A stretch of 64,000 nucleotides of DNA from Atopsyche davidsoni (Eukaryota; Arthropoda; Insecta; Trichoptera; Hydrobiosidae), in the NCBI GenBank assembly GCA_022113835.1, contig JAILWY010000022.1, forward strand, positions 3,720,001 to 3,784,000, written 5' to 3'. The notes beneath the pieces were generated by a model, which saw nothing but the letters and a program-made list of their open reading frames with translations, searched no databases and was not told the DNA's origin. This document shows positions 49,303 through 62,545 of this stretch, piece after piece. The translations under genes and the position numbers were made by a program. The number at the start of each line of letters is the position of its first letter. Positions within the stretch are counted from its first letter, which is position 1.

Positions 49303-50995
49303 TTTTATGTGGCATGACATTTCCATGTGTAATGTCATGAGTTCTGAAACTCCCGTGTATTATCTATTACAAGATCACTGACATGAATTATGTTTCCATG
49401 TAATTCCACGAGTTCTGAAACACCTGCATGTATAATTTTCACAAGTTACACGCGTGGACGATATCCATCTTTGTAACATCTCGTTTTCATATAATGCTAT
49501 GAGTTTAGAAACACCTGTATGTAAAAAAAATCGATGTATATGAGTTCAGAAACACCTATATATTATAGAATTTCGATAACAAGTCCAGAGGCGACATCAT
49601 TTATATGACATCTCGTTTTCATGTATGTGTTCAAAAGCACGTGTGTTTTAATGAATTGCGGTATCCACGTGTATGGCATCTCGTTTCTGTGTAATGCCAT
49701 GAGTACTGAAACATCTATATATCCATGAATTTTGATTACAAGTTGATGAACGATATCCATGTATATGAGTACTGAAACGCCTGTATATAAATGAATTTCG
49801 ATAATCCACGTATACGAGTCCAAAGGCGACGTCATTTATATGACATCTCGTTTCATCTATGAGTTCAAAAGCACGTGTTTTTTTTATGAATTGCGGTTTC
49901 CACGCGTGACATCTCGTTTCTGGGTAATACCATGAGTACCGAAACACCTGTATATTATAGAACTTCGATTACAAGTCCAAAGGCGACATCATTTAAATGA
50001 CATCTCGTTTCCATCTATGAGTTCAAAAACACGTGTGTTTTGATGAATTGCGATATCCACGTGTATGGCATCTCGTTTCCGTGTAATGCCACGAGTACTG
50101 AAACACCTATATATATCAATGAATTTTGATTACAAGTCGATGTACGATATCCATGTGTATGAGTACTGAAACACCTTATATAAATGAATTTCGATAATCC
50201 ACGTATACGAGTCCAAAGTCGACGTCATTTATATGACATTTCGTTTCCATCTATGAGTTCAAAAGCACGTGTATTTTAATGAATTGCGGTTTCCACGTGT
50301 ATGACATCTCGTTTCTGGATATTACCATGAGTACCGAAACACCTGTATATTATAGAACTTCGATTACAAGTCTAAAGGCGGCGTCATTTATATGACATCT
50401 CGTTTCATCTATGAGTTCAAAAGTACGTGTTTTTTAATGAATTGCGGTTTCCACGTGTATGACATCTCGTTTATGGGTAATACCATGACTACCAAAACAC
50501 CTGTATATTATAGAACTTCGATTACAACTCGATATACGATATCCATGTATATGAGTACTGAAACAACTGTATATCAATAAATTTCGATTACAAGCCCAAA
50601 GGCGACGTCATTTCTATGACATCTCGTTTCCATGTATGAGTTCAAAAGTACGTGTTTTTTAATGAATTGCGGTTTCCACGTGTATGACATCTCGTTTATG
50701 GGTAATACCATGACTACCAAAACACCTGTATATTATAGAACTTCGATTACAACTCGATATACGATATCCATGTATATGAGTACTGAAACAACTGTATATC
50801 AATGAATTTCGATTACAAGCCCAAAGGCGACGTCATTTCTATGACATCTCGTTTCCATGTATGTGTTCAAAAGCACGTGTTTTTTAATGAATTGCGGTTT
50901 CCACGTGTATGACATCTCGTTTATGGGTAATGCCACGAGTGCTGAAACACCTGTATACGAAGGTATTGCGATCACAAGTCACACACGTGGCCGTG
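49303..50995. repeat. Satellite array with alternating unit lengths
   Basis: Tandem array built from a basic 75-80-bp monomer (GACATCTCGTTTC ... CATGAGT-CTGAAACACCTGTAT ... TTTCGATTACAAGTC). The marker AAAGGCGACGTCATTT recurs near 49590, 49823, 49979, 50216, 50375, 50599 and 50822. The spacing is 233, 156, 237, 159, 224 and 223 bp, i.e. two- and three-monomer units. The last two full units are almost identical. Open frames through it merely repeat the unit. Confidence 0.9.
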
Positions 50996-51190
50996 TAAAT
51001 CACATTACGGATCTCCGTGCTGCGATAAAAACACACACACCTCTCCCCCGAGCCGCCCGGCGTGTTTGCTCGGCCGGGCCGCTCGGGTCGATTGGGTCCC
51101 TGATTGGATGAAGGCCTCCCCTGCGGCGTGATGTGATTACGCGTCTCCGGGGACCCCCGCTCCTCCCCCCCCCCCACGTGCGGGGTGAGT
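50996..51190. other. GC-rich island at the end of the satellite
   Basis: CpG-rich block next to the array, with a plus-strand donor-like GCGGG|GTGAGT at about 51,186. It could be an unrecognised exon or promoter; no protein family is visible. Confidence 0.3.
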
Positions 51191-53879
51191 TTTGTTTTAT
51201 ACTTCATTCGCCATTATCACCCGACAATCGAATTTCATCGAATCGAGCAAAAAATAAAAATTAATTTTTTTATTGCAAATCGACAATTATTTCCGTCGTT
51301 TCATACTTGTTTAGTGCGTAAACAAATATGTGTACAATATTTTTTTTATATAAAGTGCATGTTGAGATTCTGTTGTAATATTAAATAAATCCACGCTTTT
51401 CGCGTGCGTATCCAAATGTTAAAACAATTTGTTCCCGAGTGCAACGACGAAAAAAATTATTGTCATTTTCAACCATCAAGTCGCCACAATTTTTTTCAGT
51501 AGTATGCATTTTAAAGGTTCGGTTAATACGCATACAAATTAAATATAATTTATTTTCACGCATGATCATAAATATATATATATATAATTTTTTTTTTTTA
51601 AAAGGCACGGTTTTACTATTCGCAGTTTTTATTTTTTCGGAGCAATCCGAGCGCGGAATTGTGAGTAAAAAAAAAAAACTTCCATCAGGTTTTGTCGAAA
51701 TTGCCGTCACGTCACGTCACGGTACATTTCGCCGCGTCACGTCACCGCAGCCACCCGACGTGAACCTTTATTATTCGGAAAGTTTTAAGGCATATTCGTC
51801 GGTAGTGCCAACTCGATTGGTGATATCTATCAAATGCAAGATTCGCTTAGTTTTCGTAATTTTTTTTTTTTTGCTGCGAATTCGTATCGGATTGTTTTGT
51901 TAAATTGTTATTGAAAAATATGAGCGTTAGACACTGCCGAGCGGGGTAATATAGCACTCGCACGTCGATATTGCTTGCGAGAAGTCGCTGCGTATCTTGA
52001 ATGACGCCAATAACACTAGTGATGGGGGCAGCTTGGTTATTTTTTATTAATAATATTACAAACAATATATATAAATAAAAAAAAATACAAAAAAAACATC
52101 CCTCAAGAATTTAAATAAAACGTTTCTATAGAAAAGTGTGCGTTGATAAAAAAAACCACATGAAATATTAGCGACGATATATATGAAAATATAAAAAATA
52201 TTTTTCAAGTAATTTAATTTTTTTTTATATTTTGGTGTTATTTAAATTTTTTATATAAAATATATATGTATTTAAAAAAAACATTGCAAGCATATGAAAT
52301 ATTAGCGACGATAAATATGAGAAGAATTTTTTTAAGTAATTTTAATTTTATAATGTTATGGTGTTATTTAAATTCTATGCTTTAAAAATATATATTTGAT
52401 CGGATGTTTAAAAAAAAACGTTTAATAGAAAAGTATGCGTTGATAATTTTTATTATAGCATATGAAATATTAGCGACGATAAAAATAAAAATATAATTTT
52501 TTTTAAAGTAATTTAAATTTTATAAATTATTTCTGCTTATTTTATTCGCGAGTCCCCCTCACTAATGTGAAATTCAATTGACTAAACAAGTCAATTGGAA
52601 GCCGGAAGATGGGTCATGCACAGCATGGCCGAAAGGTTGAAACACCGCGACACGACTCGAACTGGCCGTCTCTCGTGGCGTGCTGCGCATTTCCAGCCGA
52701 GGCAAGCCACTTTATCACAACGACCAATTGTTTCATCGTTATTACAGCGATATCACGTAACAATACAAGCCATGCCTATTCAAGTGCCATAGAGAACAGC
52801 GAGCGCCTTTATATTATCTCTGGTCGTGCAGACGACCTCCATTATTGAGGAGACTGGTCCAGATCTATTGAAAACCATTCGCCGGGCTGGCGCGCGCCCT
52901 CGTAACGCTCCTTTTCATTTATGTATCAAGACTGAATAAAACATAAAAAAAAAAACAGCAATTAATATTGTCTCCGGAATTCGCATCTGCAAATTTGATT
53001 GCAAGCATTTTTTTGTAAAAATATTAAAAAAAAAAAATAATAATTTCATCGGACGTTACAGGTCCGCGAGCGTCGTTTAACGAAGGAAAATATTCGCAGT
53101 TTCTCACAATTGTACGTAATTTCTTATTCAAAATTATCAGGGCTTGCGGCGTTTTCATTACACGCCCAGCTGTTCGGTTCGTGGTCCGCCGTTGGATAAA
53201 GGCCCCCCCTCTCCCGTATCCGTTAATTGGGTACAACGTGGTGCGTGGAATTATACACCTAGCATTATTCTAAATTATTAACTACCACAGCAATTGGTCT
53301 CGGTCCCTAAAAATAAACGAAACGGCCTTTTGAAATGTGTAATTATTTTTAATTTCACCATACAATTAATAATTTGTGTAATTACATTTTTTTACGGTAA
53401 CATATGATTTATTTCGATAAAACGTTACAAAAGGGTTTAAATAATATATTCGTGGGTTGGAATTTTTTTATATGGAGATCGTTCTCACCGCAATCGAAGT
53501 TGCAACGCAGCTGCTACATTATTCGGAGTGTAAATAAACAAGTCGTAATCCACCTGTTACGTTCGCGTAAGCCTCTCTTGATTCTTCTTCAGATTCCATC
53601 GAAAGCCTCGAACAACCCTCGGTCTGGGAAACCTCCGGCCGGAAGTGGCAGGGGTTGACAAGGGGAGAGAAGAGGAGGGGGTGAGCACCCCTTGGGGACT
53701 CTGGGGTGGCATTAGACAGATTTGAGAGATACCCCCGAGGCGCTGCTTTGTCCTCAGTTTTTTTTTATATTACACAGTGATCAAGGCAGCCGCTGCACGG
53801 TCCGAAGCGCAATAAAATAAATTAGATCAAATATTGCGCTGTCTATCACAGGACTGACTTAACTAACCTAACCTAAACT
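51191..53879. other. AT-rich non-coding region with one tandem repeat
   Basis: No gene is supported. The open frame at 51439-51903 (plus) is low-complexity, and the paired minus frame is its shadow. A moderately GC-rich patch at 52,600-52,900 has no recognisable coding motif. Confidence 0.5.
52120..52530. repeat. Three diverged tandem units of about 135-170 bp
   Basis: TGAAATATTAGCGACGATA occurs at 52161, 52295 and 52463, each followed by a poly-T stretch. A TGGTGTTATTTAAATT block follows in the first two. Confidence 0.7.
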
Positions 53880-54112
53880 CAGTGGTCCCCAACCCTGCAC
53901 CCGCGGGCACCATGGCGCCCGAAGACCATTTTACGAGTACCCGCCGAAAATAATTATACCGTCGTAATTTTCCAAATCCATAATTTTCCACTCTTTTCAG
54001 AAATTGATATTTATTCAACATAATATTTTTTTCGAAAAAATAATTGATCCCCGCCGCCTAAATGTGTCATTCTAAAATGTGCTCTTGGGTGCAAAAAGGT
54101 TGGGGACCCCTG
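53880..54112. mobile_element. Non-autonomous hAT-like element, 233 bp
   Basis: Terminal inverted repeats CAGTGGTCCCCAACC and GGTTGGGGACCCCTG (one mismatch). The similarity continues inward with a TGCACCC segment on both sides. CAGTGGTCCCCAACC-type ends are typical of hAT miniature elements. The flanking octamers do not match well, so the insertion is old. Confidence 0.75.
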
Positions 54113-54340
54113 CTCTAGACAGAGTCAGCGAGTAATTTAATTTATACTATGCTATATACGCTTACACTGTACAACTACGAAGATACCTCTATATATAGTA
54201 TATACAAACAAAAAAATATTTCAAAGCTTAACGCACTTTAAAAAGTATCTTTTTTTATATATTATTACTACGAAAACAATTTTTTTTATGCTTCTTCTTC
54301 TTCGGGTACCTTTTTTTTCAAAGTCTCATTCGTCTCCTCT

Positions 54341-54930
54341 GGTGTTTAGATTTGATGCTCCTCCTGCAGCAGGAGCCCTCTCCACCTCGACAATGTACTT
54401 CCAGAGCACATCCCTCTACAATCATTCCAAGTCCACTACTCCATTGCTGATCCTTTACACACGCTCAGGGCACAGAATTCATTTTGTACTTCTTCAAGTA
54501 CCATCATGGGTGAACATTTCAATGAAATATATTTATCCTGGGCTAGTATTACTGATTCGGCAGTACTTTCGATATTCAGCCACTGGCGTAAATTCCGCAT
54601 CCATGTAAGCTTTCATTTTACAATGCCTCTTTTTCCATGGATTTTCCCATGAAAATCAGTTGCAGCAGGCTCTATTACCATAGAGTTTTTCACCATAGTC
54701 AGGAGTTCACTTTCTATGGTTCTTTCACTTGTGACGCGGCCAACTCATGGTGTTTTAAGTATTGTAAGCTTTCTCCTTCCATTGCCTTTTTTTCCATGGA
54801 TTTTCCCATGAAAATCAGCTGCAGCAGCGTCTATTTGGTATGTCTGAAAATAAAGCCAAAGTACCTTAGAGTTTTTCACCATAGTCGGAAGCTATTTTCT
54901 ATGATTTTCTCACTTATGACGCGGCCAACC
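54341..54930 (-). mobile_element. Degenerate non-LTR retrotransposon reverse transcriptase 3' region
   Basis: The minus strand reads HGKIHGKRGI, then KLTWMRNLRQWLNI and STAES, the RT C-terminal signature. Stops and a 159-bp internal duplication (the CCATGGATTTTCCCATG block at 54635 and 54794) break it. The left part (54341-54480) matches 58640-58740. Confidence 0.7.
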
Positions 54931-57900
54931 CATGAAGCTTAATATTTTCTAGATTTTTCAGAAGAACTAAAACAGTACAACATTTGTATTGAATATACTA
55001 AACTTATAAAAAATAAAATGATATCAGTCACAAGCAGTAAAAGTAAATTCTATGATTTCCTCATTGGATCGTTTTGATTAAAGCATGAATTAAATTTGTA
55101 TACGCTGAATAAATATTTATTACTTTATACATTTTAAATGACTTTATTTATAAAAATATATATTATTTGCCAGTTGTTGTTTTGTCGTCGAAAAGTCGTC
55201 CCAGACAAATCTCGTCTGGAGCCGAATTCGCTGAATCAACAGGGGATGTTTGATGGGGGTGAAGGGGTAGAAAGGCTGTTTCCAGGAAAATTTAACCCCT
55301 CGCTTTAGCAGAGCCTCGATAATTTACACAAAACAAATTTAATAAATACTTTGCAATATAATTATCTTAATCGCCCCCAATTAGATTGACTGTATCGACT
55401 GTTTATTGATATAACGCATGTACGCATTTCTGTTTATTTATATCATTTTAAATAAGTTTTTATTTTGTATTAATATATGAAACGTCATGGTAAAAAACTG
55501 GGTTGCAGCCTCTCCCACTTCTTGTGTGTAGATCCACATAAAAAAAACTGCATTAACAACAGGTAAAAATACATTCTTGAGTGATTATTATGATTTTCGT
55601 CATACAGGTCGTCTCATACGGTAGCGTGGCGTGTGGCGGATTTAAAATCAAGGCAAGCAGTTTTTTTGCATCGGCAAACATTACTCAAATAATTCAGATT
55701 TATTAATAGATATCTTTGTCAGAATTAAGGTTTCCCATACAATAATAATGGTATCAAAACACCGCAGCCCACGTTAAAAGCACGTGCGTGGGATTCAAAC
55801 CTACTACGCACAATATGTGTGCCACGTGAACAGCTTTGCATGCCCTAATGTTTACTAAAGCAATATAAACAAATACTTGAGTGTTTTATTATGCTATAAA
55901 ATACATAAAAAAATTCGCATAATACGTTTCCTCTTTCCAGCTTCCATTTGTGCGAGTGAATTTTAATTGTGATTTCCAAAAGTGTCAAGAATTTTTTTTT
56001 TTAATTTTTTTTTACTCAATATTAAGAATCAATAATATATTGCAACGCAAATGGGGGTAGGGAATATTTTCGGGTTTCCAAATTTTTCGAAGGGGAATTC
56101 CCTGCTCCCCGGGGACCAAGGCGAAGGGGGGAGGAAAGGGGGTGGAGGTTGTATTTTAATTAGACCCCGAGGCCTCCCATACAACTATTATCCACAAACG
56201 CACCCCAAATACACGGGGAGTACAATTCGGAGCCGAACCTTTTATACCGGGGAAATAAAAATTAAATGAAGGGACCCATAAATGTTCCGTTCAATTATGC
56301 GTTATATGTTTTCTAATCCTACCCCCGGGCAGGGCCGGACTGTAGCGGGAACCGGGATGTCCGTGTTGGTCCCCGAATAATTGAAAAAAAAAATTATCTA
56401 AAACATTATTGATTGATTTTTTTAACACCAAGTATTGAAACTATATACGTGTAATATTATAAACTAGAAATGTTGCCCGTCATAGAATGACGTATTCGAT
56501 GAACGATGCAATAGTGTTTGAACATATGTTTGACTGACAATTAGATGAACATTTTGTACACATATATTTTGAATAACCGGATATTAATTTCTAAAGCAAA
56601 GCCATTCTAGGAAATATCACATTTCGTGTCACAAACATCGAATCACTTTCACTGCACTGTTCTTTATTAGATGCAGTCTTTATCACGTTCAATTGTGCTA
56701 TTCTTTTTTAATTACGTTTGCTGTGCTTGGACGGTGTTATTTTTTTTAGGAGGCATTTTAAGTTATTAATGATGTGATTAATAATTTCTAACGCAACTAA
56801 AAAATAAAATTGGTACTTGTGTCAAGCTGACATAAACTGGAAATTTCTTAGAAGCATCATATTTTGTTTTTTTGTAAAAATTCTAAATTTGAAATTCTCG
56901 CTGTGAACAACAGAATCATATAATTCGTACATAAAGCATATTTGATAGTTTTATTAAATTAGTTTATGAATGAAAATATTATCCTATCGTCTTGAAATTC
57001 GGCACATAGCTGCGGAAAAAATTACTAAACTTACGTGCAAAAAATCAGCGTTGTATCTTTTAATATATTCTATAGAGAACCGAAAAGTGAAACATACACA
57101 CACACACACACCCACACACAATGGCTATTATTATAGTAGATTATTTTTTCTATAAGCACAATATAATTTCTACGTGATAACATTATCCAGCAGTGGAGAT
57201 AAAAATTCTCATCTTTATAATTTTTATTTAAATAATATTTTTCATATTATTAAATTATTATTTAAAATCGCTAATAATGTGGATGGATCAGTGTGATTCT
57301 AGTTCGTCGCGGAAATTTACCATTGATTATGGGCCCATTCTCGGAAGGTCCTAGATGCAAATTTCAGATTAATGAAGTGCTTAATAATTAATTTTATGTC
57401 TAGCTTCTCCTGGCCTGAACCACCTCTACACGAGGCCGGAGAATTCATAAGCCGCACGAAAAAATTAAATTAACATATTTACTCATTTTATAGAAAATAT
57501 GCGGATCATAAATTGTATTAATTAATTAATTTAATTTTTTTTTTCGTGTCCCTTTTTTTTCTCTCTATATATGTACGAGAAAAAATTTATTTGTTATTTT
57601 ATTTTAGTAGCATTGGTTATAAATTGAATCAATGATTTTCCTTTACGTGTTTATTTTAATAATAAAATAAAACTGTCTGATTATCATGCTTTTTGTATAC
57701 ATTGCATGCACATTGTGTGATCAATAGCAATTTTCTTGCAGATATCATTAAAAGATAAGTAATCCTTCAATTCAATTATTTACAAAACAAATAAGCCTCT
57801 CGAGCAGTCATAGGCCAAAGAAAGCGAAAAAATATAATAATTAATCAAAATAAATATTTTTTATTATGAATAAACGATTCACGAGGCTTAATGTACTGAA

Positions 57901-58451
57901 ATAAATTAATCTGCTATTCAGAATTATGAGTGAATTAATTACATTGCTTATTCACAATTCAACGATTCAAACCTCCAAATTAAAACATACATAAAAGCAA
58001 TAAAGTACTTGAGGTATACTTTAATCTGTTTTCTATACAGTAGAGCCTTTATTTAGATTTTATTTTTTTATGTGTATATAAATGTATATATATGTATGTG
58101 TGTGTATGTGTGTGTGTGTGTATTTCGTTGGTATTATTTATATTAACACACGTCTAGTAGAGTATGTTTACTTAGTATATTTCAATAGACCGACATTAAT
58201 GACAGTGATTATTCCAAAGCATTATGTCACTCTGTTGCCCCTTGAAATTTAACTTAATTAGAAATATATCATTCAGTCAATTCAAATGTATATATTTTAT
58301 CCAATTATACTCAGAAACACGTGTGCTACAAATTGCCCTATCAATGTATAATAAATTGCTCATATAGCATTAAAGTGTAGTTTATTACAATCAAATAAAT
58401 TTACTGTAGATCTACCGCCACTCTAGTCCCTTATAGGCGAATTTTCTTCAG
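54931..58451. other. AT-rich non-coding region
   Basis: No supported gene. It contains a (CA)n tract near 57,094, a (TG)n tract at 58,085-58,122, a tRNA-B-box-like sequence on the minus strand near 55,790 (GGTTTGAATCC) and a G-rich patch at 56,050-56,240. Confidence 0.55.
58085..58122. repeat. (TG)n-rich microsatellite
   Basis: Imperfect TA/TG alternation ending in uninterrupted TG dinucleotides. Confidence 0.85.
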
Positions 58452-58745
58452 TGAGTGCCTCTCCTCAGAGGAGGTTGGCGACCATCTCACTGAGCATATA
58501 CTCATGCTGAGCCTTAGGGAGAATAGTGTATTCCCCGTGTTCTTATACACCACAATTTTATATTAAATTGCTGCTGCCCAATAGCATTATTATACAATCC
58601 TTTCCTTACGAAGTTCTGGCGTTTAGATCCGATACTACTTCTTCAAAGTACTTTCAAAGCACATCGCTCTACAATCATTCCAAGTCCACTACTCCATCAC
58701 CGATCCTTTACACACGCTCAGGGTACAGAATGGCATCCATACACA
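58452..58745 (-). mobile_element. Copy of the interspersed retroelement-like repeat
   Basis: Begins with GTGAGTGCCTCTCCTCAGAG and GGTTGGCGACCATCTCACTG, and continues through CCCAATAGCATTATTATA and TTCCAAGTCCACTACTCCAT to CACACGCTCAGGG. It is the complement of the copy at 11845-12125 and overlaps the type of sequence at 54.3-54.5 kb. Confidence 0.65.
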
Positions 58746-58839
58746 AGCAACAGAATGAGGAGAGCGGGGAGGAATAACTACAAATTACTGAATTTCAGGA
58801 GAAGCATACATTTTTTTTTCTCTTTTTTCCCGAAATCGT

Positions 58840-59345
58840 GTCATTTCATTTATTTACCTATCACTTAATTTTTCTAAATTTTAAAAATATTTTTTTACAT
58901 AATAATAAAAAATATATAAATTATATTAATCAATTATTATTTGATAAACGCTCTTTTTCAAGGTGAAATAAAGTCATGAAGATGTTGAAAAATTGGATAA
59001 AATCACGACTTTTTTAAACGAGTTTGTTAAAAAAAAAAAATTAATTTTTAAATTTATCTTATGCGGTAGGTTTATTTATTTATTTTTTTAATTCTGATTT
59101 AAAAAAAAAGGATTCCTAAATGCTTAGGGTTTCTTGGACCGTGAGTTTTTATGATCTCCAAAACGCCTAAACATTACTCGGAAAAACATATATTTCTCAT
59201 ATTAAAAGTAAATTTATAAGAAATAAAATATTTTTTTATATAAAAAAATAAATTTTCATACTTTTCGCATTACATTTTTTTCGATTGGTGTAGCAGATTT
59301 TTCTAAAAATATTTTCAAAAAACATCGATTTTGAAGATAGACAAA
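58840..59345. repeat. Dispersed AT-rich repeat, copy 1
   Basis: Matches 63045-63545 along its length. Shared strings include GAAATCGTGTCATTT, GAAGATGTT-AAAAATTGGATAAAAT, CATATTAAAAGTAAATTTA and GATTGGTG-AG-AGATTTTTC. Confidence 0.7.
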
Positions 59346-59910
59346 AAAAAAAAATGTTAAAACTTATGTAGGCAGTTCAGAATCACCCAGTATATTGTAT
59401 ATTGATTTTATTTCACTATAACTCCACGTCCACTCCTCCTACACAATAGACCCTTTAAAAATCGCCACATTTTCAACGAATCACACAAACCAATCGGTGA
59501 AACATACACATCGTGTAAAATGACCTTTCAAAGTGTCTCTTTTGCACTGCGATAGTAAAAATCGCTTCGCGTCTTAGCGGATGCTTATAAAAAATAATTT
59601 TTATATTAAAGGGGGTGTCGGGGGTGGCCGGGGGGGGTGAGGGGGGGGGGGTTAGGTTAGGTTACCCCCTCTCGGCTGTTTCAGCATAGATCGATATTAA
59701 AATGCCTGGCAATTGGGCCCCCGCCCGGGCGTGCGCAACAGGTGCCCAATCGATAGCACGACGGAAATAACGCGGCCCGGGCTGGTGCCTGATGAAGGCT
59801 GCCTCCAGCATCAGCCCTGCAGACCCTCGGCATGACTGCATCAATGCACCACTAACCGCACTTCAGCACTGGAATAGTTATACCCCCCCCCCCCAACACT
59901 TTATATACCA

Positions 59911-60400
59911 AATAATTCGTTTGCGCCCTCGCCTAGTACTGAAATTCTCAACTCACCCTGTCTAGGTAAAATCAACGAATTAAAATCACTAAAAACGAAA
60001 TTTGTTTTAAATATATTTTATTTAATCATTAATACTTCTTTCGCGTCATTTTTATATATTTTTCGTGAATTCATTTATTTATAATACATCTTTCAGGCGA
60101 ACCCACCAAATAATTCGTTTGCACCTTCGCCTAGTACTAAAATTCTCAACTCACCCATGTCTAGGTAAAATCAAACCTGTAAACGAAATTTGTTTTAAAA
60201 ATATTTTATATATTAATTAATATTTACTTTACGTCATCTTTATATATTTTTCATCAATTCGTGTATTTTTAATATACATATTTCAGGAGAACACACCGAA
60301 TAATTCGTTTGCTGCATTTACATCTTTCAGGCGAACCCTCGTCTAGTATTAATATTCTTACCTCGGTCTGTTTGGGAAAAATAAGTTCCTGAAAGCGAAA
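59911..60400. repeat. Three tandem units of 190-198 bp
   Basis: AATAATTCGTTTGC at 59911, 60109 and 60299, each with CTAGTA-T-A-ATTCT and a TTTTATTTA/TATATTTTTC tail. The third unit is more diverged and carries a short insertion. Confidence 0.8.
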
Positions 60401-61300
60401 TTCGCACTTAAATAACAATAATACATTTTATTTATTCATTAAAATTTCTTTTACGAAATGAGAAACGGTTAGTAAAAATAATAAAATTCGACAAAACACC
60501 ATTGCTTTGAACAATATTTTAAAAAGAAATTTCAAAACATGGACGTGTTTTCTAGAAAATACGAGAAATCCCTCATTTACGTTTCATCCCCTAATAAAAA
60601 TGTATAATTACAGAACTCCACATTATGGCGAGGCGTTCATTAAGCTTGTTTCGTGAAGCCTGTTTTTTTAATGTTTTCATGAAATATATTCCTGAAAACA
60701 AAAACCATGAAATGTAAAATGGGAACAGCGCTTCGCGGATGAGACCTGACGTTTGTTCCAACCAAAAGGGATCTAGATTTTGATTAATTTATGCGTATAT
60801 TATTTTTATAAATGAAGTGTTTCAAAGTAGATTTTATACCTGAAGTTCAGGCGCAAATTTGACATGCAAAGCTGCATATTTTTTCGTGATACAAAAGAGC
60901 TGCAATAGCTTTCGCATCTGAACCAAGAAGACTGTTAATTTTCTCAGCGCTCACATGATTAATGGTTGTACAGTCGAGGCAATACATTTCCGGGGTAGGT
61001 GGTAGAGGGTGGGTGAAACAGCGGACTGTGATGAAGGACCCCCGGCCAATAAGTTCACACTATGCGATACTGGGGTGACATGTCGACACTCCGCCGAGGA
61101 ACCCTACTCTACAGCGTGTAGCGTGTTCCTGACACCCCCGCACTATCAAATACAATAGTAGAGTAGCTAAGTACTGAATCAGCCGAAAATCTTACCCATT
61201 AAAATATTTCATGAAAATAACTGAAATATATATTTATAGGCTTTTCAGCAATCGTTATGAGAATCGCATTTTCATTTTTCGGATCTCTGAATAATTTTCA

Positions 61301-61680
61301 GGTCCCTCTTCTTAGGGGAGGTTGGTGACTATCCCACCGAGAATATATCTACCCTGGGGCAAGTCTACGATTTTTCCTTGGACAATCGCCTGGAGAATAA
61401 AATAGAAGAGCTTCCGCTTCATTACCATTCTCTTTCTTTACCCATTCTGTGCAAGACTTCTCATTTGTGACGTGATCAGCCCATGGTGTTTTATGTACTC
61501 TCCTATCCAGCCACATGTCTTCTTCGCGAGTGTCCTAGCTTCAATCCCATAAAGACGCCATAACACTCGGTGAATCTCCAGCGAGATTCCAGTGTCATAT
61601 CTCCTGCAAAAGCTGTATCTGGCATTTACGAAAGCATGGTATATCACTGTGCAAGTCTGCCTTTATCAACCCATTCTACA
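61301..61680 (-). mobile_element. Non-LTR retrotransposon reverse transcriptase relic
   Basis: The minus strand, in broken frames, reads VHKTPWADHVTNE followed by EWVKKENG. This matches the WVDHVTNEEV segment that precedes the LGHxxR motif in insect non-LTR RT proteins. The end carries the shared GGGGAGGTTGGTGACTAT-type terminus. Confidence 0.6.
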
Positions 61681-62108
61681 TTGTGATGCGTATTACAAAA
61701 TGAGATTGCTTAAAGCGCTTTCTGAAATTGCGGGAGGTTCAAACTTTTGAAGTTATTAAATGTCAACATGATCCGATAAGCCATGCGGATTAATCCGCCG
61801 CTAATCCGCGGATTATATTGTGTTATTAGCCCACATCGTCGAAATTAAATATAACCGTCATACGGCCCCATCCCTTAATCAGATTACCCTGTATTATTCA
61901 GAAGACCCCTATCTATCGAAGGCATGATTTTATACTACCTTTTGGATAAGGATACGTCACAGGTAATTTAATTTTATATGCAGAAAGCTAAAAACATTTT
62001 ATAATAATACATTATGAGTGTGGGATCACTCCTAGTTCCGAAAACCTATAAAATATGTCTTAGTACATTTTTGTTTATAAGCTCTGTACTAGTTTACTTA
62101 AAAGTTTG

Positions 62109-62113
<5 letters not shown>

Positions 62114-62160
<47 letters not shown>
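62114..62160. repeat. (AT)n microsatellite
   Basis: About 23 uninterrupted AT dinucleotides. Confidence 0.95.
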
Positions 62161-62163
<3 letters not shown>

Positions 62164-62462
62164 TATCATAAACTTCAAGTTTAAATTGTTTAAAACGGAT
62201 AATATGAAAGCTTAAGTGATGTTAGGTATAAAGTATTTGTTACAAATTAAGGGAAGGGTTTAGTGATTTATTAAGAGGCTTGAGTGAGGTTTGGTAAAGT
62301 ATTAATTACAGATAATAAGTAGCAATGCTCAGCAGTAAATAATATTTTTTTAATAAATTAATATAAAAAATAATTCAAACTAAATATTTAATTGGCATAA
62401 TAAGTACGTTGCTTTATTTATAGGATATGATTGTTAAAAATTATTGCCTAGTACTAGTGATT

Positions 62463-62545
62463 CGTTGGCATAATTGGCAATGCACCGGCCATGTAAGCTT
62501 GGGGATGTGGGTTCTCGAATCCCACACAAATCACGATGATATTGA
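62463..62545 (+). mobile_element. tRNA-like SINE head or tRNA relic
   Basis: An A-box-like TGGCATAATTGG and a B-box-like GTGGGTTCTCGAATCCCAC (5-bp stem, 9-base loop where 7 is usual) lie at tRNA-like spacing. The acceptor stem does not close convincingly, so a functional tRNA is unlikely. Confidence 0.45.

Larger units (their letters stand above)
60401..62462. other. Non-coding region with a retroelement relic
   Basis: No gene is supported. It holds the RT fragment at 61301-61680 and the (AT)n run at 62114-62160. The rest is AT-rich without motifs. Confidence 0.5.

Noticed and set aside
49563..50580. Open frames through the satellite as repetitive proteins
   Set aside because: They follow the DNA unit on both strands and lack start context, splice signals or codon bias.
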